In this document: piece after piece, positions 42,591-51,878 of the stretch
Position numbering within the stretch: the stretch's first letter is position 1
Layout: every line of letters begins with the position of its first letter
From: JAAYJM01 sp964498585
GTDB taxonomy: Bacteria; Bacteroidota; Ignavibacteria; Kapaibacteriales; UBA2268
NCBI GenBank assembly: GCA_964498585.1
Contig: CAZCHH010000017.1
Span: 1 to 55,017, forward strand
Length of the DNA stretch: 55,017 nt
Reading direction: 5' to 3'
Made by a program: the position numbers and the translations under genes
The notes under the pieces: model-generated
Database searches by the model: none
The model's input: the letters and a program-made list of their open reading frames with translations, nothing else
Told to the model about the DNA's origin: nothing

Positions 42591-43433
42591 ATGAAAACTT
42601 TAAGAGAAGACATTACTGAAGAACGCACTGCAAATAGCATTGAAGAAAAATATATCCAATGCTTAGAAATCGAACAAAATATTAATTTATCGAAACCATT
42701 TATTAGTGTGATTGTTCCTGCGCTTCAGGAAGAAAAAATTATAGCAGATTCACTCTGCTGCTATACAAATGCCTTAAAAAAGAAATATAATTTTGAATTG
42801 ATTGTAAGCGATGGCGGAAGCACTGATAAAACTGTTGATATTGCCAAAAAATACGCTGACAAAATTGTAATCCATACTGATAAAAAGCGTCAGACTATTG
42901 CCGGAGGCAGGAATAATGGCGCAAGAGTTGCAAGTGGCGATATACTCGTCTTTATTAATGCTGATACAAAACCCAAAGACCCCGAACGCTTTTTTCAGGT
43001 TATTAACAACTGGGCGATGAATAGAAATGGCTTTCGTGATGCTGCTGCTATTGCCTGTAAAGTTTATGCTGCTCCAGATGAAATTACTTTTAAAGACAAA
43101 TTGTTCTTTTCTTTTCATAACTGCTACGTATTCCTGCTTAATTCTATGAAAATTGGCATGGGAAGAGGTGAATGTCAAATTGTGAAATCTAAAGTGTTTA
43201 AAGATATTGATGGATACAATTCTGATATAGTCGCCGGCGAAGATTTCGATTTATACCGCAGAATTTCAAAAAAATATCCAATTAAGTATTCTAATGAATT
43301 AGTTGTTTATGAATCATTAAGAAGATACAGGAAATTTGGATATTTGCCTATTCTTTTTTCCTGGTCGCTTAATTCTCTTTCAGTTATTTTTCATGGAAAA
43401 TCTATTTCTAAAATATGGGAAGCTGTGAGATAA
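42591..43433 (+). CDS. Family 2 glycosyltransferase
   Basis: This 280-residue GT-A fold enzyme has ISVIVPALQEEKIIADSL near 39-56, ELIVSDGGSTDKTVDIAKKY with the nucleotide-binding Asp near 76-95, and NNGARVASGDILVFINADTK with the DxD-like metal site (NAD/T) near 110-129. It ends with a helix near FDLYRRISKKYPIKYSNELV. It is similar to TIGR04283-like/cytoplasmic transferases acting on lipid or carotenoid sugars; the acceptor is not predictable. It lacks a C-terminal membrane domain apart from a short hydrophobic stretch near 250. It is co-transcribed with the DUF2279 gene and closed by a terminator at 43479-43513. Confidence 0.85.
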   Translation: MKTLREDITEERTANSIEEKYIQCLEIEQNINLSKPFISVIVPALQEEKIIADSLCCYTNALKKKYNFELIVSDGGSTDKTVDIAKKYADKIVIHTDKKRQTIAGGRNNGARVASGDILVFINADTKPKDPERFFQVINNWAMNRNGFRDAAAIACKVYAAPDEITFKDKLFFSFHNCYVFLLNSMKIGMGRGECQIVKSKVFKDIDGYNSDIVAGEDFDLYRRISKKYPIKYSNELVVYESLRRYRKFGYLPILFSWSLNSLSVIFHGKSISKIWEAVR

Positions 43434-43478
43434 TATTCCAGTCAAACGAAAAGCAAGTTGTTTGCATTATATTTAGAT

Positions 43479-43513
43479 AGAAGTGCCACACTTTGAAAGT
43501 TGGCACTTCTTTT
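43479..43513 (+). terminator. Intrinsic terminator, probably bidirectional
   Basis: AGAAGTGCCA (43479-43488) pairs with TGGCACTTCT (43501-43510), followed by TTT. It lies between the convergent ends of the GT2 gene and the MacB-type permease gene and could serve both. Confidence 0.8.
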
Positions 43514-43543
43514 AATAATTTGGAAGAGGGTTATTGTAGTGAT

Positions 43544-44872
43544 TTATTCATACCTAAGTAAATCAATAGGATGTTGTTTTGAGGCGCGGTTTGCCGGCAT
43601 AATTCCAAAAATAAGTCCAACGCTAATAGAAACAAAGAAAGAGATTAGCACTGAGATTGGAGAAACAATTGTTTTAATGTCAGTAGAAGATTCAATTATT
43701 AAACTCACTGCTATACCTGCAATAATTCCGATAAAACCACCTGTCAAACTAATTGCCACAGCTTCACTAAGAAATTGCAATAATATGTCTTTCTGCTTTG
43801 CTCCAACAGCAAGCCGGACACCAATTTCCTTTGTTCTTTCAAGCACCGAGGCAAGCATAATATTCATAATACCAATGCCACCAACAATAAGCGAAATTGA
43901 TGCAATAGCACCCAGCACAAAATTGAAAATCTGCTTAGTTCTTTGCTCTTGCTGAAGCAGAAGTTCGGGAACAATTATTTCGTAATCTTTCACTTCGTTA
44001 TGGCGCCTTAGCAACATTCTGTCAATCACATCGCTTAGTTTAGTTACATTTTCACTTTTGTTTACTGTAACAACAATTCTATCTAACTGATTTAAATTTA
44101 TATCTTTATTATTATCTTCCTCATCGGAACTTCGATTGGAAGCAAGGTCTTTCTTTGTGATTAAAGACCTGTTTTTGAAACGGAGCAAGACTGTAGAAAT
44201 GGGAGCGTAAACCTCAAAATTATAATTCCTAATACCGAGGTTTTGTATGTTTTCTTTGGAGATATTTTTTTCTTCCAGAACGCCAATGACTTTAAGCCAA
44301 AGATGTCCGCATTTAATTAATTTTCCGATTGGGTCATCAGTTGGAAAGAGTTTAGTGCGGACTCCAGCTCCAACAATGCAAACTGGCTCAGCAAATTCAA
44401 GATTTTTATCCAAAAAATTGCTTCCACTTTTAATATTAAAGCTATTTGTTTTGAAATAATCTGGCTGTATTCCGACTAAATTAATATTGTATTTTGTTCC
44501 TTCTCTTAAAGCAAGAGTTTCAATAACGGTCTCTGGACTAACAGCATCAACATTGGGAAGGTCTTCTATGCTATTTGCATCAGCAAGATTTAAGCCGGGA
44601 GTATATTTGTTTTTCTCTTCTTTTTTTTGTTCGTTAGATTCTTCTGCAACTTCGCTTTTTTTCGTTAAATCAAGTGGTTTAATAATGATATTATTAGTGC
44701 CGAGCAATTTCATTTTTTCAAGTATTTCCTGTTCGGCGCCCTTACCAATAGCAAGCATAGCAATAACCGAAGCAACACCGCAGATGATACCGAGAGAAGT
44801 AAGCACCGCTCTTAATTTGTTCTGAAGAATAGCTTCGCTGGCTATTAAAAAATTATAGATGAATATTCTCAT
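43544..44872 (-). CDS. MacB/FtsX-type ABC transporter permease
   Basis: This 442-residue protein has an N-terminal membrane segment (KLRAVLTSLGIICGVASVIA, about 19-40) and a long periplasmic domain of the MacB_PCD type at about 45-310 with VDAVSPETVIETLALREGTK. Three C-terminal membrane helices form the FtsX domain (IASISLIVGGIGIMNIMLAS, then VRLAVGAKQKDILLQFLSEA). The ATPase domain found in MacB itself is missing, so a separate ATP-binding protein is needed and is not encoded next to it. It starts 3 bp after the stop of the adaptor gene. Together with a TolC channel they would form a MacAB-TolC-like efflux system. Confidence 0.88.
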   Translation of the reverse strand: MRIFIYNFLIASEAILQNKLRAVLTSLGIICGVASVIAMLAIGKGAEQEILEKMKLLGTNNIIIKPLDLTKKSEVAEESNEQKKEEKNKYTPGLNLADANSIEDLPNVDAVSPETVIETLALREGTKYNINLVGIQPDYFKTNSFNIKSGSNFLDKNLEFAEPVCIVGAGVRTKLFPTDDPIGKLIKCGHLWLKVIGVLEEKNISKENIQNLGIRNYNFEVYAPISTVLLRFKNRSLITKKDLASNRSSDEEDNNKDINLNQLDRIVVTVNKSENVTKLSDVIDRMLLRRHNEVKDYEIIVPELLLQQEQRTKQIFNFVLGAIASISLIVGGIGIMNIMLASVLERTKEIGVRLAVGAKQKDILLQFLSEAVAISLTGGFIGIIAGIAVSLIIESSTDIKTIVSPISVLISFFVSISVGLIFGIMPANRASKQHPIDLLRYE

Positions 44873-44875
44873 TGA

Positions 44876-46135
44876 TTATTTCATTAAATAAGATACTTGA
44901 ATATTTTCTGTTTTATCAGGCGTGTTCATATAAATCATATCTTCACGGGTTATTCCTTTTTTAATTATTACAGAATTTTCGTTCATTATGCCGAGTTCAA
45001 CTTGCTGCTTTACAATTCCATTTCCATTTTTTTTATATACAAAATTTAATTTTTTTCCTTTGACATCTTCAGTATGTATGCACTCTATAGGAACAAATAG
45101 CGTGCTATCAACGGTTGCAATATTTATTTCGTTGCTTGTTGTCATCGAAGGCAAAAGAGTAGTATCTTTTTCGTTGATTTGAATAACTACCTCGAATACT
45201 TTTGAATCGGAATTTTTCCTTTGCTCACCGATATTTGCAACTCTTGTAACAGTTCCAGTTAAAAATTTATTAGGAGCAGCATCAAGTTTAATGACAGTTT
45301 TTTGATTAGTTTTAATTTTTTGGATGTCAATTTCATTAATGTAAGTAATGGACTGCATAGATGAAAGGTCTGGCAACGTAGCAACAACGGGGTCCCAGGG
45401 GCTGATGGTAGAGCCGACAATTCTTCTGGAGCCATTCCATTCTCTAGCGTAAATTACCATTCCATCAGCAGGGGCTAAAATAGAAAATTCTCTTAAAATA
45501 TCCATTAAATTTGTTAATTTTTGCCTTTCTTTAGATAAGTCAGCACCTACTTCCGCAATTTTCGCTTTTGATTGCTTTACTTTTGTCTCATAATTTTTCA
45601 TTGCCTGCTTATAAGCTCTTTCAACTTTATCGTAGTCAATTTCTGCCTGACGAATAGTTGCAGGTGGCTCATATTTGGATTGTTCCTTTAAAAGTACTTT
45701 TTCCTCTAAAGAATACTTCATATTTTCAATTTCATCTCTTGCAGCCGACAAAGTTAAAGTGCTGTCAAGCTGCGTTTGCAAATACTGTGATTCAAGTTTT
45801 TGGATATTGAGCTCAACATCTTTAATTTTTCCCATTATTTCAGCTTTATCAAGTTCAGCAACGAAGTCGCCGGCTTTTACCTGAGTTCCTTCGTCAACAA
45901 GGCGAGAAATTTTCATCTGCCAGATATTGACAGTTCTTGCGTTAGACGGACCCATTATCTCAATGGAGTTCTTTGCCTGAAGTTCGCCGGTTGAATTCAC
46001 TGTTTGAATAAATTTACCATAACTTGGTTTGATGAGGATATTATCCTCAGTTGCTTTGACAAAAAAGAGCTGCCATACTGCGATTATTACTATGATTAAT
46101 ATCCCTGCTAAAATAAAATACTTAGATTTCTTCAT
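44876..46135 (-). CDS. Periplasmic adaptor (membrane fusion) protein, HlyD/MacA type
   Basis: This 419-residue protein has a membrane anchor at about 5-24 (YFILAGILIIVIIAVWQLFF). The lipoyl-like hinge is split around a long coiled-coil hairpin (about 95-205: KDVELNIQKLESQYLQTQLD, then QAMKNYETKVKQSKAKIAEV). The second half-motif has ILAPADGMVIYAREWNGSRR, followed by beta-barrel and membrane-proximal domains. Adaptors of this type connect an inner-membrane ABC permease to a TolC channel. It is the first gene of a two-gene operon with the MacB-type permease. A TolC-like gene is present at 18.9 kb, but pairing is conjecture. Confidence 0.87.
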   Translation of the reverse strand: MKKSKYFILAGILIIVIIAVWQLFFVKATEDNILIKPSYGKFIQTVNSTGELQAKNSIEIMGPSNARTVNIWQMKISRLVDEGTQVKAGDFVAELDKAEIMGKIKDVELNIQKLESQYLQTQLDSTLTLSAARDEIENMKYSLEEKVLLKEQSKYEPPATIRQAEIDYDKVERAYKQAMKNYETKVKQSKAKIAEVGADLSKERQKLTNLMDILREFSILAPADGMVIYAREWNGSRRIVGSTISPWDPVVATLPDLSSMQSITYINEIDIQKIKTNQKTVIKLDAAPNKFLTGTVTRVANIGEQRKNSDSKVFEVVIQINEKDTTLLPSMTTSNEINIATVDSTLFVPIECIHTEDVKGKKLNFVYKKNGNGIVKQQVELGIMNENSVIIKKGITREDMIYMNTPDKTENIQVSYLMK

Positions 46136-46372
46136 ATATAATTATTTACATATTTGATTAAAAGAGAGAATTTTTTTAAATTTTTTTCCTTCTTATACTA
46201 AATTAAGAAAAATACTTATTCTTTTTAAAAAAAATATATTTTGATTAGTTAATACGATTGAATTTAAAAATTGTTTTAATCTTAGAAGAACTAAAAATTC
46301 AGAGCTTCGTTTCTTTCGTAATTACAGATTCAGAACTTCTTTTGCCTCGTAATTTGGTATTTCGCTTGCTTG
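46136..46372. other. AT-rich leader of the adaptor operon
   Basis: About 240 bp precede the repeat mosaic. The promoter of the minus-strand adaptor gene should be here. Nothing specific is recognised, and an ORF of 94 codons starting at 46258 runs straight through the repeat modules and is not a gene. Confidence 0.4.
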
Positions 46373-46743
46373 TCATTCCGAACCCCCAGATAAAGCAAGT
46401 GCTTTATTTAAATAGAGATGACATAACGAAAAGTGTCATTCTGACGGATGTCAGAATCCATCTTAGGAAAGCAAGTGAGCTTGCTCACTTGTCTCATTTG
46501 GGCAAGCCCAAATGCTTCTTTGTAATATTTAATATTGAATAGCAACTACACAATTATAAGATGGATTTGGGCATTCGCCAGAAAGAAAAAGGTGAAGATG
46601 TCATTGACAAACGAAGTGAAGAATCTCAAAGTCTGAGGTAACAAGAAGTTGTGAGATTCTTCGCTGCGCTTCAGAATGACAGGGTAAAGCAATGTCATCT
46701 CCATTATAATGAAGCACTTGCATAATCAGGGGTTTCGGAATGA
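46373..46743. repeat. Full repeat mosaic: C, A, B, inverted C
   Basis: This is the clearest array of the set. Module C is at 46373-46423, module A at 46436-46586 (right arm eroded), module B at 46601-46679 and module C inverted at 46693-46743. Modules are spaced by 12-14 bp. Module A carries GCAAGTGAGCTTGC and TTTGGGCAAGCCCAAA hairpins. Each module begins with TCATT or its complement and ends likewise, so the mosaic looks like a set of units inserted at, or recombined through, a common TCATTC(T/C)GA end. Confidence 0.9.
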
Positions 46744-47395
46744 CATCTTCATGTTTACCAAACAAACTTTACGAAAGTTAAGAAACTTTCGCAAAGTGTA
46801 AGAAAAAGTAACGTAGTTGCTTCCTGTTTGTAGAAAAAGTATTTTGAGATTGCAAAACTCAGTAGAAGTGTTCTGTTTGTAGTAAATATAGGTCGCAACT
46901 ACGTTGCTTTTTATTTTTTCATCAAAATTTCTACAAACCGGAAACTCCTACGGAGTTGAAAGAAGACAAAACTCTATTCAAGGTGAGTACAAATTCTTTT
47001 AACGAATTTTAACCTGAATAATTCATCCGATGACTTCCAAGTCATCGGATGAATTATTCAGTATCAATTTTAGAATTTAATAAAAATTAGAGAAAAAACT
47101 TAGTTTTTTTACAGAATATTAAGCAAACCATTTATAATCAATCACTACTGATTATTTTTTTTATTTATGAATAATACAAGATAAATAATTGTTTGAGATT
47201 TATTAATTGAAAATTTTTTAAACAAAAATGCAATTAAATTTTTCAAATATAATCAACTTGTTTAATTAATGAGATGAATTACATCATCGTTTGAATAGAT
47301 TCAGCAACGGAATTAGAATTAATAAAAAAAACATAAAATTTTCAGAATATTTAATTATATTGAATTTAAAAAAAATAAAAAATTAAAAAATAAAT
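46744..47395. other. Gene-free region with further hairpins upstream of nuoN
   Basis: 46763-46794 is a hairpin-forming repeat (ACGAAAGTTAAGAAACTTTC core) also present in inverted orientation at 53115-53145. 46807-46905 includes an imperfect inverted repeat (AACGTAGTTGC against GCAACTACGTT) followed by a T-rich tract. 47014-47061 is a perfect 21-bp stem. The last 330 bp are AT-rich leader for nuoN. Confidence 0.6.
47014..47061. repeat. Perfect 21-bp inverted repeat
   Basis: CTGAATAATTCATCCGATGAC (47014-47034) is exactly complementary to 47041-47061 around the 6-base loop TTCCAA. A degenerate version lies at about 48978-49022 on the other side of nuoN. No U-run follows on the plus strand. It may be a terminator of unknown transcripts, a protein site or another repeat family. 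Confidence 0.85.
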
Positions 47396-48868
47396 ATGGA
47401 ATTAGAATATCATTTACTCATGCCCTTAATAATGATTTCTGCTCTTTCAGTAGTTGCAGTTATTTTTGATGCAGTTTGGAAAAACAAAAGCATTAACTTT
47501 TGGTTAAGCATTCTTGGTTTGCTTGCAACAATAGCAGCAGCAGCATATACAATGACTATACCCACTGATTCAATTGAAAAAGTAGCATCAGGCGATTTAA
47601 TTTCAAGACATCAAATTAGTTTTGGTGGCTATTCTGCTTACTTTGATATAGTTTTTTGCCTTGCTGGCTTATTAACAATAGTAGCAGCAAAACCATTTAT
47701 AAAACGGGAATATAATGAATACAACGAGTTTTATTCGCTCATTTTGTTCTCAATTTGTGGAATGATGCTGATATCACACTCCTCAAATTTGCTTATACTC
47801 TTCATAGGTATTGAACTAATGTCAATTCCATTTTATGTGCTTGCTGGTTTTTTCAGGAAATCAATTTTTTCTGCTGAAGCATCACTCAAATACTTTCTGT
47901 TGGGTTCATTTGCAACTGGCTTTCTTCTTTATGGTATAGCATTGATTTATGGTGCAACAGGTTCCTTAGACATTAAAGTCATTGGCACTTTAATCCAGCA
48001 AGGTGAAGCTATCCCAATTTATCTAACTTTAGGAATAGGTTTAATCATTGTAGGTTTGTCTTTTAAAGTAGCAGCATTTCCATTTCACCAGTGGGCGCCT
48101 GATGTATATAGCGGCTCCCCAACTGTTATTAGTGGATTTTTTGCAACGGCAGGGAAAGCCGCTGCTATTATTGGTTTTATAATTGTTACTAAAGAACTAA
48201 TCCAATTCGACATAAAAAGCATACAAATTGCCGAAACATCACGCACAGCACAGATGATAATTGCTTTTATTTCAGCGGCTACAATGCTAATTGGTAATTT
48301 CACAGCACTTGTCCAAAAAAACGTTAAGCGTATGCTTGCCTATTCTTCCGTTGCCCATGCCGGCTATTTGCTTATGGGTATTGTTGCAAGCAACGAGCTT
48401 GGTTTTACCGGAATTGTGTTCTACATTACTGCTTATATGTTTATGCAAATTGGGGCTTTCGTAATAGTTTCCATTTTTGAAAGGAACGGTAATGAAAAAA
48501 TGAGTTTAGACGATTATTCCGGTTTGTATAAATCTCATCCGATTTTAGCTGCTTTGATGTCTGTTTTTATGCTGTCTTTAGCTGGCATACCTCCACTTGC
48601 AGGATTTTTCGGTAAATATTATTTATTTGCCGCTGCAATAAAGGCAGATTTCTTATGGCTTACTATTATTGCTGTTATATCTTCAATAATATCAATGTAT
48701 TATTATATCGGTTTAATCATCCAGATGTATTTTAAAGAACAGGTTTATCAACCAATGGAATCGAATGTAGGAATTGCCAAATTCACATTGGCTGTTACTA
48801 CAGCCAGCGTTATCATTTTCGGTATATTTCCTTCATTAATTGTTGATTTAACGTTTAACTTTTTTTAA
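47396..48868 (+). CDS. nuoN: NADH-quinone oxidoreductase subunit N
   Basis: This 490-residue, roughly 14-helix membrane subunit of respiratory complex I is one of the antiporter-like proton-pumping subunits. Hallmarks are ISHSSNLLILFIGIELMSIP near 124-143 (with the conserved Glu), VAAFPFHQWAPDVYSGSPTV near 224-243 and VKRMLAYSSVAHAGYLLMGI near 308-328. Further on are PILAALMSVFMLSLAGIPPL then AGFFGKYYLF near 385-410. Normal length. Usually nuoN ends a nuoA-N operon; here it is alone, with an 850-bp gene-free stretch upstream, so it is either a separated subunit or the first gene after a rearrangement. Confidence 0.95.
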   Translation: MELEYHLLMPLIMISALSVVAVIFDAVWKNKSINFWLSILGLLATIAAAAYTMTIPTDSIEKVASGDLISRHQISFGGYSAYFDIVFCLAGLLTIVAAKPFIKREYNEYNEFYSLILFSICGMMLISHSSNLLILFIGIELMSIPFYVLAGFFRKSIFSAEASLKYFLLGSFATGFLLYGIALIYGATGSLDIKVIGTLIQQGEAIPIYLTLGIGLIIVGLSFKVAAFPFHQWAPDVYSGSPTVISGFFATAGKAAAIIGFIIVTKELIQFDIKSIQIAETSRTAQMIIAFISAATMLIGNFTALVQKNVKRMLAYSSVAHAGYLLMGIVASNELGFTGIVFYITAYMFMQIGAFVIVSIFERNGNEKMSLDDYSGLYKSHPILAALMSVFMLSLAGIPPLAGFFGKYYLFAAAIKADFLWLTIIAVISSIISMYYYIGLIIQMYFKEQVYQPMESNVGIAKFTLAVTTASVIIFGIFPSLIVDLTFNFF

Positions 48869-49112
48869 CATATTTAAGGATTGACATAAATATATTCTCT
48901 TTTGAATGTAGTAAAGAATCTCAAAATTATATAATCAAGTAGCGAAAAAACTGAGTAAATATAATTTAAAATCTTTACTGATTCAATTCATCAGAAACTT
49001 CGAGTAATCAGATGAATTATTTAGGTAAAAAAATAACAATAAAAAAAAGTTTTTGATATTGTTTGCTTTTTTGGTATATTAAATTTCAATATGTATATTT
49101 TTGGGAGTTCAA

Positions 49113-50240
49113 ATGAAAAAAATTTTATTATTTGTTTTTATAGCAATAATTAATTTATCTTTTGTTAGTGCTAGAGATAATGCGATTATAATAGACCATA
49201 ACTGTATAGATATAAGTAAAGTCCCGCTCAACTGGGTAGAACAGGCAAAGCAAAATTTTATATTATCTTATGGACATACCTCTCATGGCAGTCAGATTGT
49301 TACTGGAATGGAAATGTTAGCAGAAGATGAAGGCAGTCCATTTCAATTTAACAATGGTGAAAATTCTTTAATATTATATGATTACACTCCAAGTGGCGAT
49401 TTGGGTAATCCTGATAGGTCAAGTTGGGCAGACAGAACAAGAGAATTGCTTAATACTGAAGGCAATACAATTAATATGGTAATGTGGTCTTGGTGCGGAC
49501 AGGTTTCTGATGCAAGATTAGAAGATATCCATACATATACTTTTCTAATGAATTCACTTGAGAATGAATTTCCAAATGTTACTTTTATCTATATGACTGG
49601 CCATTTAGACGGAACTGGTTTAAATGGAACACTTCATAATAAAAATGAAATGATTAGACAGTATTGTATTGAGAATAAAAAAATATTATTCGACTTTGCT
49701 GATATTGAAAGTTTTGACCCAGATGGTAATTATTATCTTAACAAAAATGCTGATGATGGATGCAACTATTATATAAACGGAGAAACTAGGAATTGGGCAG
49801 AAGAATGGTGTGCAAATAATCCTGCTAAATGCAAAGATTGCAATGGCTGCGCTCATTCTCATTGCTTAAACTGCCACAATAAAGGTAAAGCATTTTGGTG
49901 GTTGCTCGCTCGTGCTGCCGGCTGGGATGGGCAAGCTAGTTCTGTTGAAGATGATACGACACAATACGGAGAAAATGTTGTTTTAGAGCAAAATTATCCT
50001 AATCCTGTTACTGATAATGTAACTACTATTCCATTTTATTTACCAAGACAAATGACTGTTAAGCTTGATATATTTGATATTAACGGGAATTTGGTTATGA
50101 ATGTACTTAATGGAGTAATAGGAGAAAAAGGTATGAATAAAATTCCAATAAATGTCTCGAATCTCCCATCTGGCAATTATGAATATCGACTGATTGTTGA
50201 AAATACGGCTAAAACTAAAACAATGATTATTGTTAGGTAG
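49113..50240 (+). CDS. Exported protein with T9SS type A sorting domain
   Basis: This protein has 375 residues from the ATG at 49113, which has GGAG 7 bp upstream; a TTG at 49101 is less likely. A signal peptide (KKILLFVFIAIINLSFVSA) is followed by an SGNH-hydrolase-like region of unknown activity (FILSYGHTSHGSQIVTGMEM, INMVMWSWCGQVSDARLEDI, FIYMTGHLDGTG). A cysteine-rich stretch (KCKDCNGCAHSHCLNCHNKG) includes a CxxCH sequence. Residues about 293-375 are the Por-secretion C-terminal sorting domain (EQNYPNPVTDNVTTIPFYLP ... LPSGNYEYRLIVENTAKTKT). The domain directs export through the outer membrane by the type IX system and marks the host as Bacteroidota/Chlorobiota-like. Confidence 0.88.
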   Translation: MKKILLFVFIAIINLSFVSARDNAIIIDHNCIDISKVPLNWVEQAKQNFILSYGHTSHGSQIVTGMEMLAEDEGSPFQFNNGENSLILYDYTPSGDLGNPDRSSWADRTRELLNTEGNTINMVMWSWCGQVSDARLEDIHTYTFLMNSLENEFPNVTFIYMTGHLDGTGLNGTLHNKNEMIRQYCIENKKILFDFADIESFDPDGNYYLNKNADDGCNYYINGETRNWAEEWCANNPAKCKDCNGCAHSHCLNCHNKGKAFWWLLARAAGWDGQASSVEDDTTQYGENVVLEQNYPNPVTDNVTTIPFYLPRQMTVKLDIFDINGNLVMNVLNGVIGEKGMNKIPINVSNLPSGNYEYRLIVENTAKTKTMIIVR

Positions 50241-50485
50241 TTTTTAGTCTATTTTGTTTAAGATAAATATGTGTTAAATTAAAAGGTAAAGATAGATTTT
50301 AAATAAATAGCACAGTAAATAACTTGTATAGTGCTAAACTACAGAAATAATGCCTCGTAATAATTATGTCATACTGAGTGATACTAAGAATCACACAAGT
50401 CATTATTAATACAGAGTTTGAAATTCTTAACTTAATGAGAGTATTGAAATCAAAGACTGTTAAAAAAAATTCTAAATAATAATCT
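50241..50485. other. Intergenic region with decayed module B
   Basis: About 245 bp between the T9SS protein and the lipoprotein genes. 50369-50447 resembles a worn module B (GTCATACTGAGTGATACTAA ... GAAATTCTTAACTTAATGAG). No gene or clear terminator. Confidence 0.4.
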
Positions 50486-51865
50486 ATGAAAAAAATACAT
50501 TTACTATATTTCTTTTTTGTTGTATTAATTACATCATGCAGTGTAACACGCACAGAGCGAGATGTTTACACAATAACGTATCGCGATACTACAACATTGG
50601 AAGAACAAAAAAATGCTCCCGGTACAAGGGATAACGGCGTAATATATCCATCTTCAAGAGTATTTCAATCTCAAAGGACGATAACTCAAAAAGATAGTAC
50701 AGTAGAGAGATATTATCCTGATTTTATACGGCTTGGAGTTTTTGAAAGTGTCGGATTCTTTTTTTCAGGAAAAAGCGACCACGCTCTCGGTAATGGTTTA
50801 TTCGGCATTTTCCCTGATTTGAACTATATAAGAGATAATTACAAAGGTGATTCAAACGCCATATTTAAGGGTGGTTTATATCGTTTTGGTATTTACGAAC
50901 AGCGTCTTAGGTGGTTTAGAGATGCTAAAGATTGGACTTATGGAACGTCTGCTCTTGAAGTCATAGTTCCTGATGCACGTCTTGAAAAGACTTTAGCAAG
51001 TTTCTTTCCTTTATATATAAGAAAAAGATATTTTTTAAGAGAAGATATTCCATATATAACTTTTACTCCTTCATTTGGTATAGGTTATTATCCATCTCAA
51101 TATGTAAATATTTCTGCTTCGATTGACGTTGGCTCAATAGGTGGTTTAAATTTGCGCGCTTATTTAGGTTTAGCTGCCGGAACTAATATGTCGTCTTCTC
51201 CCCTAATCAGATGGAGCAATAATAAAAACGAATCGAACACTTCTATTTTCCCATATTTTGGATTTGGTATTTCTTTTTTAGATTTTCATAACAGAGTAAA
51301 AGAAACAGAAATTGAATGGAAAGACCATGAACATTCTTCCTGGGATATAGGTTTAATTCAAGCAGCTTTAATTTCAACTGGAACTGATAGTTCCTTTTTA
51401 ACTACTTCTGGTGAGAAATCTTTTTTAAGTGGTTTTCTTGTTAAATTACTTAATGCAGATGTAGCAATCCCTGTACTAAACAATGGATTCTTTGCAGGCA
51501 CTTCTCTTTTCAATTTTATTGTCTTGGGAAAGAACCAGTGGGGAGTCGGAATTTTGCCTGTCCGTGTTGGATACTGGCATACTTTAATACCAGATGAATT
51601 ATCTGTTGAACCATTTTTCGAATTTAATTACTTCCCTTCTTCTTTTGTAAACATCGGTGCTAAATTAAATTTAAGAATCAATAATACAATTAACACAAGT
51701 ATTCATTTGGGTTATGTTAATGGCAATACCGATATTGTATTTGACAAAAAAGCATTTAATGAATTCACAATTAAAAATGAGTTTTCAAGATATTATTTGG
51801 GAATTGGTATAAGTTTCTTAGACAATATTTTCTTCCCTGAACAATTAAGATATTTTAAAAAATAA
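50486..51865 (+). CDS. Lipoprotein, predicted outer-membrane beta-rich protein
   Basis: This 459-residue protein has a lipoprotein signal (FFVVLITSC, Cys near residue 18). Beyond a polar linker the sequence is a series of alternating strands with many Gly/Phe/Tyr (FFPLYIRKRYFLREDIPYIT, then FGIGYYPSQYVNISASIDVG, later LGIGISFLDNIFF). This suggests a beta-barrel or beta-propeller in the outer membrane. No family is recognised. It is followed 13 bp later by a second lipoprotein gene; co-expression is likely and they may form a complex. Confidence 0.65.
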   Translation: MKKIHLLYFFFVVLITSCSVTRTERDVYTITYRDTTTLEEQKNAPGTRDNGVIYPSSRVFQSQRTITQKDSTVERYYPDFIRLGVFESVGFFFSGKSDHALGNGLFGIFPDLNYIRDNYKGDSNAIFKGGLYRFGIYEQRLRWFRDAKDWTYGTSALEVIVPDARLEKTLASFFPLYIRKRYFLREDIPYITFTPSFGIGYYPSQYVNISASIDVGSIGGLNLRAYLGLAAGTNMSSSPLIRWSNNKNESNTSIFPYFGFGISFLDFHNRVKETEIEWKDHEHSSWDIGLIQAALISTGTDSSFLTTSGEKSFLSGFLVKLLNADVAIPVLNNGFFAGTSLFNFIVLGKNQWGVGILPVRVGYWHTLIPDELSVEPFFEFNYFPSSFVNIGAKLNLRINNTINTSIHLGYVNGNTDIVFDKKAFNEFTIKNEFSRYYLGIGISFLDNIFFPEQLRYFKK

Positions 51866-51878
51866 TATTGAACAAGTT

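Noticed and set aside
46258..46542. 94-codon plus-strand ORF
   Set aside because: It runs through repeat modules C and A (46373-46586); the reading frame is accidental.
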